The notes under the pieces are model-generated. The model had not been told where the DNA came from. It saw only the letters and a list, made by a program, of their open reading frames with translations, and made no database searches. From assembly GCF_036884655.1 (NCBI RefSeq), contig NC_088355.1:19348501-19412500 (forward strand): a DNA stretch of 64,000 bases, written 5' to 3'. Position numbers and translations under genes: made by a program. Below, piece after piece: positions 1-10,768 of this stretch (position 1 is the first letter of the stretch; each line of letters starts with the position of its first letter). This stretch comes from Musa acuminata AAA Group (taxonomy: Eukaryota; Streptophyta; Magnoliopsida; Zingiberales; Musaceae).

Positions 1-49
1 TGGGTGGACGTGTAATCGAATGCCCCTCTTGGTTTCCGGCGTATGCCAT
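1..49 (-). pseudogene. Element A gag, 5' end only (runs off window)
   Basis: This is the first 16 codons of a minus-strand gag, beginning with the ATG complement at 47-49. The start matches the gag start of element C at 32648 and reads MAYAGNQEGHSITRPP. It lies just downstream of a primer binding site and LTR, as expected for the 5' end of an LTR retrotransposon. The rest lies beyond the left edge, so I cannot tell whether the gene is intact. Confidence 0.75.
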
Positions 50-85
50 CTCTCTTGGGTTTTAATCCTTTAGAGAGTTAACCTT

Positions 86-97
86 GCTCTGATACCA
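86..97 (-). promoter_or_regulatory. Element A primer binding site
   Basis: The complement reads TGGTATCAGAGC, the canonical plant LTR-retrotransposon site pairing with the 3' end of initiator tRNA-Met. It sits two bases inside the LTR end at 100 and so fixes the minus orientation of element A. Confidence 0.9.
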
Positions 98-215
98 ATT
101 GTTAGGATCGAGAGCACTAAGAGGGGGGGGATGAATTAGTGCAGCGGTAATCTTACAGCGATTAAAAACCAAAAGCTGCGTTCGTTCAAAAACTATTATG
201 ATGCAAAAGCAAATT

Positions 216-486
216 CTCAGTTTGTATCTAAGTGCAGTTTGCGTCTAAGCGCAGATTGCGTCTAAGCGCAGTTTTGCGTCTAAGCGCAGTTTACGTCTAA
301 ACTCAGATTTACGTCTAAACACAGTTTTACGTCTAAACGCAGATTTACGTCTAAACGCAGATTTACGTCTGAACGCAGATTTACGTCTAAACTCAGATTT
401 ACGTCTTAAACTCAGATTTACGTCTAAACGCAGATTTACGTCTAAACGCAGTTTTACGTCTAGACGCAGATTTACGTCTAAACTTT
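216..486 (-). repeat. 18-bp minisatellite inside LTR A
   Basis: A tandem array of a roughly 18-bp unit, seen on this strand as variants of GCAGATTTACGTCTAAAC. Units alternate between GATTT and GTTTT forms. The same array occurs in both LTRs of element C. It lies in the transcribed half of the LTR, between the TATA box and the LTR end. Confidence 0.85.
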
Positions 487-1199
487 GAAACTTGTTTGTA
501 TACTCGCAGACGGCAGTATGCAGTTGAAATCAAGACATAAACGTGAACTGAGATCTGATGATTGAGCGAGGAAAGCCGATTTACGTCTGAATGCAGTTTT
601 ACGTCTAAATGTTGAAACTCGTTCATAAAATCGTAGAGGACAGATTGCAGTTATCAATAGGATTAAAATGTAAGTGTAAACTGCAAAGAAGCTCGTTCGT
701 AAAAGCACGGAAAACAGTTCTGCAGAATCAAACGTAAACGTAAACTGTAATGTATGAAAATACGAATTTACGTCTGAATGCAGATTCGGAAGAACAACAC
801 TTAGAACTTGTTCGTGAAAGCGCAGAGAGCAGTAGTAATGAAGGAGGTTTGCAGTAATGATAAAGTGCTCGAAAATAAACGCAAACCAGAGATTTAGAGT
901 GGTTCGGTCAGCCTTGACCTACTCCACTTTTGGCTTCCTCCACCGATGAGGTTGCCGACGTCAACTAGGTGCCTTCCTTCAATGGGCGAAGGCCAAACTG
1001 CCCTTTTACAATTTCTCTCCTTTTGACAGGCTCAGGAGACAACCTTTACAGACCTTTCTCTCCTCACTTTACAACTGAAAACTTGAAGAACAGAAGGAGG
1101 AGACTTAAAGGCTTTACAACACTTTTGAGCTCTTAGAATCACAGAAAAGATCAAGATTTCGGTGTAGGTCTGTCTCTTTTCAGTGCTGAATGGGTGGGG

Positions 1200-1207
1200 T
1201 ATTTATA
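1200..1207 (-). promoter_or_regulatory. Candidate TATA box of LTR A
   Basis: The complement reads TATAAATA, directly after the GC-rich repeat block. The same position and context are found in the LTRs of C, D, E and G, which supports it as the U3 promoter element. The transcription start was not mapped. Confidence 0.6.
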
Positions 1208-1267
1208 GGCCCCAACCCAATTCAAAATTCGAGCTCAAAACGATCAAATCGATCAAATCCCAGAATT

Positions 1268-1875
1268 CTGGGATCAGGCGGTTGCACCTCTTGACTGGAG
1301 AGGTGGCACCGCCTGGCAGAGCTCGAAGACTGAGCTCAGGCGATTGCTTCTCTCTGCCAGAGCTCGAAGACTGAGCTCGATGGTTGCATCACCTGGCAGA
1401 GCTCGAAGACTGAGCTTGGTGGTTGCATCACCTGGCAGAGCTCGAAACTGAGCTCGGTGGTTGCATCACCTGGCAGAGCTCGAAACTGAGCTCAGGCTGA
1501 TGCACCTCTCTGCCAGAGCTCGAAGACTGAGCTCGGTGATTGCATCACCTGGCAGAGCTCGAGACTGAGCTCAGGCTGATGCACCTCTCTGCCAGAGCTC
1601 GAAGACTGAGCTCGGTGGTTGCATCGCCTGGCAGAGCTCGAAACTTGAGCTCTGGCGGTGCTACCTCTTGGCAGAGGAGGTTGCACCGCCCAGTCTAGCT
1701 CAAAGACTGAGCTCTAGGCGGTTGCACCTCTTGGCTGGGGCGGTTGCACCTCCCAGCCTCGCAGCCCTGGCGGTTGCACCTCCTGGCTAGGGCGGTAGCA
1801 CCTCCCAACCTCACAGCCCAGGCGGTTGCACCTCCTGGCTGGGGCGGTTGCACCTCCTGGTGCAATCAGGGTCCG
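1268..1875 (-). repeat. GC-rich repeat block in U3 of LTR A
   Basis: Two interlaced repeat types. One is a roughly 40-50 bp unit built on GAGCTCGAAGACTGAGCTC plus GGTTGCATCACCTGGCA. The other is a roughly 30-bp unit built on GGCGGTTGCACCTCCTGGCT. Both contain inverted-repeat pieces able to form short hairpins. The block lies immediately upstream of the TATA box. ORFs through it are forced by the repeat and are not genes. Confidence 0.85.
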
Positions 1876-2386
1876 AATGGTTCACTCCATTCGGCCCAAT
1901 TTGAATCTTTTCAGGGGCCCAATTGCCCCAAGATTAAGCTAATGGGATCACCTCCCATTTTCATGCTTAATCATCATGCTAACTACGATTAACTCTAAGA
2001 CAACTTCTGCAGCTTTGCTCCGATGCGTCAATCGCTTCTTCCGGCGAGTTTCCGGCCAACTTCCGTCGATCATCCGATAAACCCTCGGTGATCCTTCTGC
2101 GGACATCCGGCATACTCCTGGACTTTGCGACGATCCACTTGGCGAGTTCCGACGAGCTTCGCTTGGCAAGCTTCGGGACTTCTCGGATCTGTTCTCGCTG
2201 AACCTCCGACGACCGTCCGAACTTCCGTCGAACTCTCGAACTCCCAACGTGATCATGATCTTGACTCCGGCGCAACACCTGCTGCTTGTCTTACTCTCAT
2301 CGTAGTTAATCCTGCACACTTATCTCAACACATAGATTAGATAACAAATGACAATTGACTTCATCATCAAAATCCGAGATTCAACA

Positions 2387-2982
2387 GGTGGTGCCACCAC
2401 CTACAAGCAGTGAGCACTGCTTTCAGGGCCGTGTGGGCTGATGTGGGTGTTTTCAATTTGAAGACAGTTTTTATTTGTGGAGCAATCAACCTTAAGTACA
2501 TAATTACGTAAAAGTTTCCATCACAAGATGAGAAATTTTGTACATTCATGATAGATCTTGTGAAGTGCATACTCTACTTCAAACGTCATATAGAGTTTTC
2601 GACATGTACATGACTTATTATGCAAGTTTGTAAGCCTCGCTAGTTCATGATTTATATCGTATACAAACTTGGCTTGCAAGACGTAAGTTCTTGATTTTGT
2701 AAGATATAGTTGGATCCGAAAATAAATGAAGAAGGAATGAATCCGATGAATTTGGAAATCCAGAGGATGTGTGTAGGGGAATTAATGAGTTTCAAAATTT
2801 GAGGGATTAAACAGGATTGTATCAGTATCACTCTGTAATTGGTAGTATTAATTCTACTAATCCTCTGTTTGTCATTTTAGCTAGAGAGCATCATGAGTCT
2901 TTTTGGATCTCGAGTCATGAATATTGAGTACCCAAAAAGCAAGATATCAACTCTTGCTCCTAGCTTATGATGGTAAATGTTT
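2387..2982 (-). other. Element B internal region downstream of gag, no gene
   Basis: About 600 bp between the gag stop of element B and the point where element A is inserted. On the minus strand it begins much like the region after the gag of element C (a TAGGAGCAAG-type string close to the stop). It ends in GGTGGTGGCACC, which resembles 34640-34651 just upstream of the second ORF of C. I see no ORF of interest. A second ORF in B, if present, would lie left of the window. Confidence 0.5.
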
Positions 2983-4565
2983 CTATAAGAAAGGATGATT
3001 TTTAGGTACATATTTAATCTTGGGTCCCTCAAAAACTGATCTAAATTGTTTATCATATTGCATGGAATTTATCATGTTTCCTTTAGGAACGCAAATCAAT
3101 TTGTTTGGACTAACTTTCTTGAATAGACAATAATAAGTTCTATGTCCATGTTTGCAACAAAAGTTGCATTTATTTTGGTGCAATATATGCAAGATAGGGC
3201 CTTTAATGAAGGTGGTTGGATTTTAGTGAGGACTTCTCACAAATCCAATTCCACTTCTTTTAGGAATGTGACCCTTATTTGTAAGGATCATATTCAAAGA
3301 CTTGCTACTAACTTCGAATTTCTTCAAGGTGTCCTTAAGTAGCAAGTTCTCCTTTTGGAGAGTTTCTAGATCATGACATTTCATACATGAAGCTAAACTA
3401 TCATTATATTCAGTTTTTAATTTATCTAAATTATTAATAAGAATATCATGCTCTTTTTTTAATAATTTATATTTTTTACTAATTATTTTGCATTCATCAA
3501 ACAAGTCAGGGAAAGCATTTAATAATTCATCAAATGATAAATCTACATCAATTAAATTTATTACCTCCTCTCTAATGGCCATTAGGGCGTAATGAGCAAC
3601 TTTCTCGGTGTTGGACTCCTCTTCTTCGGACACGCTTGAGTCATCCCATGTTGCTTTGAGTGCCTTCTTCTTTGGTATTCTCTTCTTGGCTTAGGGACAA
3701 TCACTTTTGTAGTGTCCCGGCTTCTTGCATTCGTAGCAAATAACTTGGTCCTTTTTGGGTTCAAGTTTATTTTTAGTGTCATTTTTTAATTTATTTATTT
3801 TAATAAATTTTTTAAATTTCTTTGTTAGAAGTGCCAAGTAATCATCAAAGTCCTCATCACTTGATTTTTCTCTCAAGTGGTCTTCTAGAGTTCTAAGTCT
3901 CATATCCTTCCTGTTCTTTGGAAGGATGTCTTCTTGCTCTTCATGAGCTTTACAAGTCATTTCGTAGGTCATTAATGACCCGATTAATTCTTCAAGAGGA
4001 AAGTTATTTAAATCTTTAGCCTCTTGAATAACAGTGACTTTAGGGTCCCAACTCTTTGGAAGTGATCTTAGAATTTTATTGACGAGCTCAAAATCCAAAA
4101 ATCTTTTATCGAGTCCTTTTAGACCATTGACGACATCCGTAAAACAAGTGTACATGTCGCCTAGGTCTCGCTCGGTTTCATTCAAAAAAGTTCATAAGAA
4201 TGTACTAAAAGATTGATTTTTGACTCTTTCACTCTACTTGTGCCTTCGTGAGTCACTTTCAGTGTATACCAAATATGAAATGCAGTTTCACAAATCGAAA
4301 CACGATTGAACTCGTTTTTATCAAGTGCACAAAATAAGGCATTCATAGCCTTTGCATTAACAGTGAAAGTCTTCTTCTTCAATTCATTCTAATCGATCAT
4401 TGGAATAGAAGGTTTTGAAAATCCATTTTCAACAATATTTCAAAGTTCAAAATCTATGGAAATAAGGAAGATCCTCATTCGGGTCTTCCAATAGGTGTAG
4501 TTCGTCCCATTGAACATGGGTGGACGTGTAATAGAGTGACCCTCTTGGTTTCTGGCATATGCCAT
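2983..4565 (-). pseudogene. Element B gag, broken (SIRE-like Copia Gag)
   Basis: This is the Gag coat protein gene of a Copia-type element, whose product would package the element's RNA in the cytoplasm. From the start complement at 4563-4565 to a stop at 2983-2985 its length equals that of the intact gag of C (about 1.58 kb). Visible parts in order are the N-terminal region, a UBN2-type central domain (for example ILRSLPKSWDPKVT near 4050), a first zinc knuckle CYECKKPGHYKSDC near 3700, a long helical region rich in Lys and Glu, and a second CX2CX4H knuckle (CNFCCKHGH) near 3160. Several nonsense codons and frameshifts split it, including one just after the first knuckle and one after FVRSPH near 3223. 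No protease or reverse transcriptase follows. Confidence 0.85.
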
Positions 4566-4601
4566 CTCTCTTGGGTTTTAATCCGATTGAGAGTGAACCC
4601 C

Positions 4602-4613
4602 GCTCTGATACCA
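4602..4613 (-). promoter_or_regulatory. Element B primer binding site
   Basis: The complement reads TGGTATCAGAGC (initiator tRNA-Met type), two bases inside the LTR end at 4616. Confidence 0.9.
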
Positions 4614-4615
4614 AT

Positions 4616-5789
4616 TGTTAGGATCCAAAGTACTAAGAGGGGGGGGGGGGTGAATTAGTGCAGCAGAAAACTTTTGTTGGTTTAAAATGATGTTTGTACG
4701 ATGAAAACTATTTTGGAAAGTTCTTCAACTTAAGATCAAACAAAAGTATAGTTAAAGTAAAGCAACGAAGGCAATTTGCAGTTAAGATAGAGAGTAGAAT
4801 GTAAATGCAAATCGAGATTTAGAGTAGTTCGATCAATCTTGACCTACATCCACTTTTGGCTTCCTCCTCCGATAAGGTCACCGACGTCCACTAGAGGCCT
4901 TCCTTCAATAAGTGAAGGCCAACCACCCTTTTACATCTTTACTCCTTTTGACAGGCTTAGGAGACAACCCTTACAGATTTCCACTCCTCTCTTGAATGAT
5001 CAAAACTTAAAAGAAAAGAGGAAGAACTTTTAGCCTTTTACAACACTTTTAAGCTCTCAAATTCTCAGAATAAATGCAAGCTTTCGGTGTTCTTTCATAT
5101 AGGAAATGGTGGGGTTTATATAGGCCCCTAATTGGTTTGAAATTGAAACTCAAAAGTGTCATCTCTCAGTTTTCCGGGGTCCTGGTGGTACCACCGCTAG
5201 AACTGGGCGGTACTACCACCTGACACTGACTAGTCAGAGACCGAGCTCAGGCGGTACCATCGCCTGACTTCACTCGAAGACCAAGCTCAGGCGGTACCAT
5301 CGCCTGACAGGGGCGATACCATTGCTTGACTTTGCTCGGAGACCAAGCTTCTGGGCGATGCCATCGTCTGCTAGGAAATCTAGTTCCAAATGGGCTGATC
5401 CATTCAGCCCAATTTGGGTCTATCAAGGGCCCAATTGGCCCCAGATTAAGTTAATGGGATCACCTCCCTTTTCTAACTTAAACTTCATGCTAACTATGAC
5501 ATTTAAGACATTAATACTACAACTCATGTTCCGGTGCATCAATCTCTTCTTCCGGTGAGCTTCCGGCAAACCCTTGGCGATGCTTCGGTGGACTTTCGGC
5601 AAACTCCTGGACTTGCGACGATCCTCTTGGCAAGTTCTGACGAGCTTCTTTGGCAAGCTCTTGGACTTCTCGGATTTGTTCCCGCAGAACCTTTGACGAC
5701 TATTCGGACTTCCGTACACACTTATCTCAACATATGAATTAGATAACCTAATGACAATTGACTTCATCATCAAAATCCAAGATTCAACA
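4616..5789 (-). mobile_element. Element B 5' LTR
   Basis: On the minus strand it runs from TGTTGAATC (5789) to CCTAACA (4616), 1174 bp. It follows the scaffold of LTRs A and C but is shorter. Its GC-rich block (about 5165-5365) uses GGCGGTACCATCGCC-type units, and it lacks the 18-bp minisatellite. A run of at least ten G lies at about 4639-4650. Its outer end at 5789/5790 interrupts the 3' LTR of element D. The 3' LTR of B is not in the window. Confidence 0.88.
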
Positions 5790-6852
5790 ATTACTATAGC
5801 GTTTTCTCACTTTTAAACTCTCTATGCTCATGTATTTTAACCAGGGATGAGAGGGATATTTATAGTCCTCAAGTTAATTCAAACTTGAAGCCTAAAAATG
5901 TCTCATCCCGAGTTTCCTAGGTCCTGGCGGTACTACCGCCTATTCTGGGCGGTACCACCACCTGTAGCACTAACAATGGGCAGTACCACCGCCTAGGAGA
6001 CTGTGTTGGGGTGGTACCACCACCCAGACTGAAGGTACCACCGCCTGACACCAACGCTAGGCGGTACCACCCCTTGACACAGTCTCAGAGACTGTGCCAT
6101 GATGCCACAACTTGTTGGGTCACTATTTGGGCCTTTCACTTGGTCCAACACAGTCCATACATGGGCCCAATTGGCCGCTAATTAGGCTGGCCCAAAACTA
6201 TGAAATTTAAGTCATACACAAAACAAATCTGGTCTGGTTAGTCGATGTTTCTTCCGATGAGTTTTCAACGATCTTCCGGCGAACTTCCGATGATCTCTCG
6301 AAAATGTTTCAGCGGACTCCTGGCAAGCTCATGGACTTTACGATGATCTTGTTGGTAAGTTCTGACAAGCTTCTTCGGCAAGCTCCTAGACTTCTCGGTC
6401 AATTCCGGTAGAACTTCCAACGAACTCTCGAACTCCCAATGAAGTCTCATTCTTAACTATGGAACTTCTTTTTGCTTTATACCTTGATCACTATCATAGT
6501 TAATCCTACATGAATAAAACCTACTTCAATCTAAACAATTATTATAAAGCTTGAATCATATTGTCCGGCATGTCATTGGTTCATTGACGCTTCGTTCGAT
6601 TCTTAGGCGTATCGTCCTCTCTTGCAGCCTATTAACCAATCGCCTAGTTGACCTCCATAACTCTGATTTCCTTAGCGTAAATTTTGCTCTTGTTGGCTCG
6701 AAGCCTTCTGTCAATATGTCGATCGATTCTCCAGCTCGATGTCCAATCTTTTGACATGTTTCTCTCCAGCCCAACATGATTCTTCCTGCTTTAATTGTCT
6801 CTCCTTGATCGAAGCTTCCTGCGTCACTCAAAACACAGATTAAATCATTGCA
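5790..6852 (-). mobile_element. Element D 3' LTR, truncated at both ends
   Basis: This matches the D LTR at 9765-10768 and 18521-19153: the same stretch following GTTTTCTCACTTTTAAACTC, the same GGTACCACC repeat block (5930-6065), the same TTCCGG-rich block (6245-6430) and the same LTR-start side. Its left side is cut by insertion of element B. On its right the LTR start (TGTTGAAT) and the purine tract are missing, because the sequence jumps from LTR into internal DNA at a short shared string (AAATCAT, 6849-6856 area). Confidence 0.8.
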
Positions 6853-8759
6853 TAATAAACATAATTTTAATTTTTATCATCATGCAAGCTAATAATTTTC
6901 TTTCTTCTCTTTTGAGAAGTGCAATTTTTTTGCTTTCTTGGCAAAGTGCAAGCTAGCAAAATTTTACATCATTATACATGCAAGCTAGCAATAATTTTGG
7001 GTTTTGCAAGTTTATAAATTTTGCTAGATTAGCATGTTTCGCTTCTTGAGATAGGTAAGATAACACTTCCTGCTTCTCTTTGGAGATGAGCAAGCTAGCA
7101 AGTTTGCTTCTTTTGCAATGTGCAAGTTTCCAAATTTTGCATCTTGAGCTAGCAATTTTTCTCCCCGTTTATCATTGTAAAAAAAAAAGGAAGAATACAA
7201 TATTGCAATTCTTTTCCCTTTACATCATTTTTAAAATTATGAAAAAGTTAAAGTATCATTCCTTTTTTAATATGGTTGTGCATCATTATAGTTTCAAATT
7301 AAAATGTGCACAATTTTAAAACCTTTCAATTCATTCTTACTTCATGCATGATACCAAAAATCAATCAATCATCACTATGGGCATATTATACATGATACTA
7401 AAGTATTCATGATACCAAATATTAAATTAACACTTTTAAGCATTTATCACTTCAAGATTGTTGGTACCAAACACTCATCATTTATTTTCTCTCCCTTTAT
7501 CATCAACAAAAAGGAGAATCATTCAACAATGCAAGTTTTTGAAAGCATGTCAAGTTAGTTTTACATCAATTTATCCAAGCTTGCAAAAATGAGAAGTTAT
7601 GCAAGAACTTTGCATGAAAAATGAGAAGCTAACATTTTTGCTTAAGAGTTTTTTTGTTCTTCTTAGCTAGTTTCTTTATTCCTTTGTCATAAAAAGATAA
7701 GAAGAAGAGAAAGAAAAGTAGGGGAGAAATTCATTTTTTTTTTAAATCAAGAACCAAATTCATGAAAAGATTTGAACCAAGTCAAATCCATAATAAATGA
7801 GTTTCATTGAATTAAGCTTCTATTTTAGCAAAGAGAAAGGATTCATTAAAAAGATCAAGATGTACATACAAAATCAAATCCCTATTCTTGCAAATGAGCA
7901 TCACATACTAAATGTTCATGAATAAAAATTTCTCTTTCATGAGAAGAGTGAGAAAAAATTCATGGGAAATGATCACTAAATGAAGGATCAAAAATCCATG
8001 AATAAAACTTCACAAATCAAATCCCTTTTCTTGTAAATAGAAAGATGATCTCGATTTAAAAAGAAAATTCAAGTTATGAAGAACCAAGAAATCCAAAAAA
8101 GTAATTCATACATTTGGAAGATTTAGCATGCCTAAGTCTCTTCTAATGAAATCAAACTATTTCTCATTCAATTTCAAATCATCGATATCACTTTTCAAGA
8201 GATTCATTAAAAGTAACATAAATAGATTCACTAATCTCTTTTTGAAAAATCGATAAAGTAGAGAAATTTTTTAAGGAGAAAGCTTTCCTCTTTTTAGTGT
8301 TTCAATTCATACAATTGATTTCATAAAAACTTGCCCAAATTTTTATGCCAAATAAAAACAAGCATCAATATTTAAAACAAAAAAGAACTTTCATTATGGC
8401 AAAGAACCATAAATCACAAGAATCATCATGTATAATTTCGAAAGATAAACTTTTGAAGCATGATATCAAACCTCTTAGCATTTTCATTAAAACATGAAGC
8501 ATGTTTTCATTGAACATAAGGCATTTTCAATCAAAATCAAAAAGTAATATAGAAATCAATATAATACACATTATTACTTCTTAAACATAAGATTAATCTT
8601 ACTAGGTGTACAAGCATCATTTTGTTGTATTTTCATAAAACATACAATTGTCATGATCATTTTTTCAAAATCGCTAGAAAAAGAAGCATGATATATTTTT
8701 TTATAATTATTTATTTATTTATTTCTTTTAACTAATTTAAAAATAACTCATGAAATGCA
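6853..8759 (-). other. Element D AT-rich 3' internal region
   Basis: About 1.9 kb of AT-rich DNA with no coding sequence. It holds recurring short strings (GCAAGCTAGCAA, CATCATGCAAG, TCATGATACCAAA) also found in the matching regions of E, F and G. It occupies the place where pol would lie in an autonomous Copia element. No protease, integrase or reverse transcriptase motif is visible on either strand. Confidence 0.65.
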
Positions 8760-9715
8760 TCATGTAATTTTGAAATAAATTAAAGGAATTTTGGTTATCC
8801 TGTCGTCGAAAGTCGTTAAGGCGTAGTTTGCCACCTCGCCTTTGTTGATTTGTTTTTCATCTTCAAATGAATTCGATTCGTCCCAGAGTGCTTCATTCTT
8901 CTTATATTCATAGCAAGTAGTTGTGTTCTTTTTAAGTTTATTTTTGTTCTTTGATTCTTGTTTTAAGAAATTTTTAAGCTTTATAGTCAAGAGTTCAAAG
9001 TCATCATCACTTGAGCTTTCACTCGAATGGTCTTCTTTTGTTCTAAGTGCAAAATCCTTCCTGTTCCTTGGAAAGTTGTTCTCATGTCGTTTTGTGTCAT
9101 ACAACTCATTTTATAGGTCATTAAAGACCCGATAAGTTCTTCAAGAGGGAAAGTATTTAAATCCTTGGCTTCTTGAATAGCCGTTACTTTAGGGTCCTAA
9201 GTTTTAGAAAGAGATCATAAAACTTTATTGACAAGTTCAAGATTTGAAAAATTTTTACCAAGTGCTTTTAAACCATTGACGACATCTGTAAAATGGGTGT
9301 ACATATCTCCAATTGTTTCGCTTGCTTTCATACGAAATAATTCAAAATCATGCATCGAAAGATTAACTTTAGAATCTGTAACTCCACTTGTACCTTCGTG
9401 TGTGATTTCAAGAGTGTGCCAAATATCGATAGTCGTTTCACAAGTAGAAACTTGTTTGAATTCATTTTTATTTAAGGTGAAAAATAGAGCATTCATAGCT
9501 CTAGTATTTAAAGAAAAAGTTTTCTTCTCCAAGTCATTCCATTCTTTCATTTAAGTAGAATACTTTTTAAATTTATTTTTAATGATATTCTATATGTTTA
9601 AATCCATAGAAAGTAAGAAAACTCTCATTCGAGTTTTCCAATAAGTGTAGTCCATCCCATTGAATATAGGAGGACGAACGATAGAAAAATCCTCTTGTAA
9701 TCCGAAAAGAGTCAT
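8760..9715 (-). pseudogene. Element D gag, broken
   Basis: A degraded SIRE-like Copia gag. The start complement is at 9713-9715. Recognisable pieces are MNALFFTLNKNEFKQVSTCE and HEGTSGVTDSKVNL within 9215-9550, and a C-terminal acidic/basic tail within 8760-9104. The frame ends with PLIYFKIT and a stop, the same C-terminus seen in the gag remnants of E, F and G. Frameshifts and stops separate the pieces between about 9105 and 9215. The zinc knuckle is reduced to CYEYKK, so the second Cys and the His are gone. This Gag family is shorter than that of C. Confidence 0.82.
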
Positions 9716-9750
9716 TTCTCTTGGTGTTAAACCAAATGAGAAATAACGTG

Positions 9751-9762
9751 GCTCTAATACCA
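9751..9762 (-). promoter_or_regulatory. Element D primer binding site (one mismatch)
   Basis: The complement reads TGGTATTAGAGC, one base off the canonical initiator tRNA-Met site. It sits two bases from the LTR end at 9765. Confidence 0.8.
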
Positions 9763-9764
9763 AC

Positions 9765-10768
9765 TGTTAGGAACGAGTTGGCACTAAGAGGAGGAATAAA
9801 TTAGTGCAGCGGATAAAATCATCGTCAGTTCAAAAATCTTTCATTCGTTGAAACCGATTTCGGAATGATGTTAACTTGAAATACATTCTGAAAGGGGTGT
9901 AGGAAAAGTAATGAGGAACTAAAGTGGTTTACAATAAAGATAAACAAAAAAACATAAATGCAAACCGTTTTATAGTGGTTCGGTCATCGTGACCTACATG
10001 CACTTTACCGATTCCTCTTCCGTTGAAGCCACCGGCATCCACTAATAGTCTTCCTTCAATGGGAAAAGACCAACTACCCTTTTACAACCCTCTTCTCCTT
10101 TTCACAGGTTTAGGAGACAACCTTTACAAGCACACACTCTTCCCTAAATAGAATTCTAAACTTAGAAATAGAGGAGGGGATTTCTCAAGTGATTACTACA
10201 GTGTTTTCTCACTTTTAAACTCTCTATGCTTGTGTATTTTCACTAGGGATGAGAGGGATATTTATAGGCCTCATGTTGATTCAAACTTGGAGCCTAAAAA
10301 TGTCTCATCCCGAGTTTCCCGGGTCCTGGTGGTACCACCGCCTATGCTGGGCGGTACCACCGCTTGTAGCACTGATATTGGGCGATACCACTACCTAGTC
10401 TGAAGGTACCACCACTTAGGAGACTGTATCTAGGCAGTACCACCGCCTGACACTGACACTAGGCGGTACCGCCGCCTAGTCTGACAGTACCACAACCTAA
10501 CACAGTCTCGGAGACTATGCCACGACGGTGCCACCTGTTGGGTCATTGTTTGGGCCTTTCACTTGGCCCAACACAGTCCATACATGGGCCCAACTGGCCC
10601 CTAATTGGGTTGGCCCAATTTTAATCCCAAGTATGTGCTAACTATAAAATTTAAGGCATACACTAAGCAAATCCAGTCCAGTTAGTCTAGGTTTCTTCCA
10701 GCGAGCTTCTGGCGATCTTCCGGCAAACTTCCGATGATCTCTCGGCAATGTACCAACGGACTCCTAGC
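9765..10768 (-). mobile_element. Element D 5' LTR, inner part (split by element G)
   Basis: This half runs from the LTR end (complement CCTAACA at 9765) to the point where element G begins. It contains a TATA candidate (complement at about 10259-10266), the GGCGGTACCACCGCC repeat block (10325-10500) and the start of the TTCCGG-rich block. The remaining half continues at 18521. Confidence 0.82.

Larger units (their letters stand above)
100..2386 (-). mobile_element. Element A 5' LTR (same family as element C)
   Basis: Read on the minus strand, this LTR begins TGTTGAATC at 2386 and ends CCTAACA at 100. It is the same family as the two LTRs of element C: same start, same U3 blocks, same GC-rich repeat, same TATA context and same 18-bp repeat array. 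It carries a G-run at 124-131 (plus strand) near its end. The 3' LTR of A is outside the window, so no target duplication can be checked. It interrupts the internal region of element B at 2386/2387. Confidence 0.9.

Noticed and set aside
2387..2965. Possible host single-copy DNA or a gene fragment between A and B
   Set aside because: Its gag-proximal part and its GGTGGTGGCACC end match the equivalent region of element C, so it is better explained as element B internal sequence, though the middle remains unmatched within this window.
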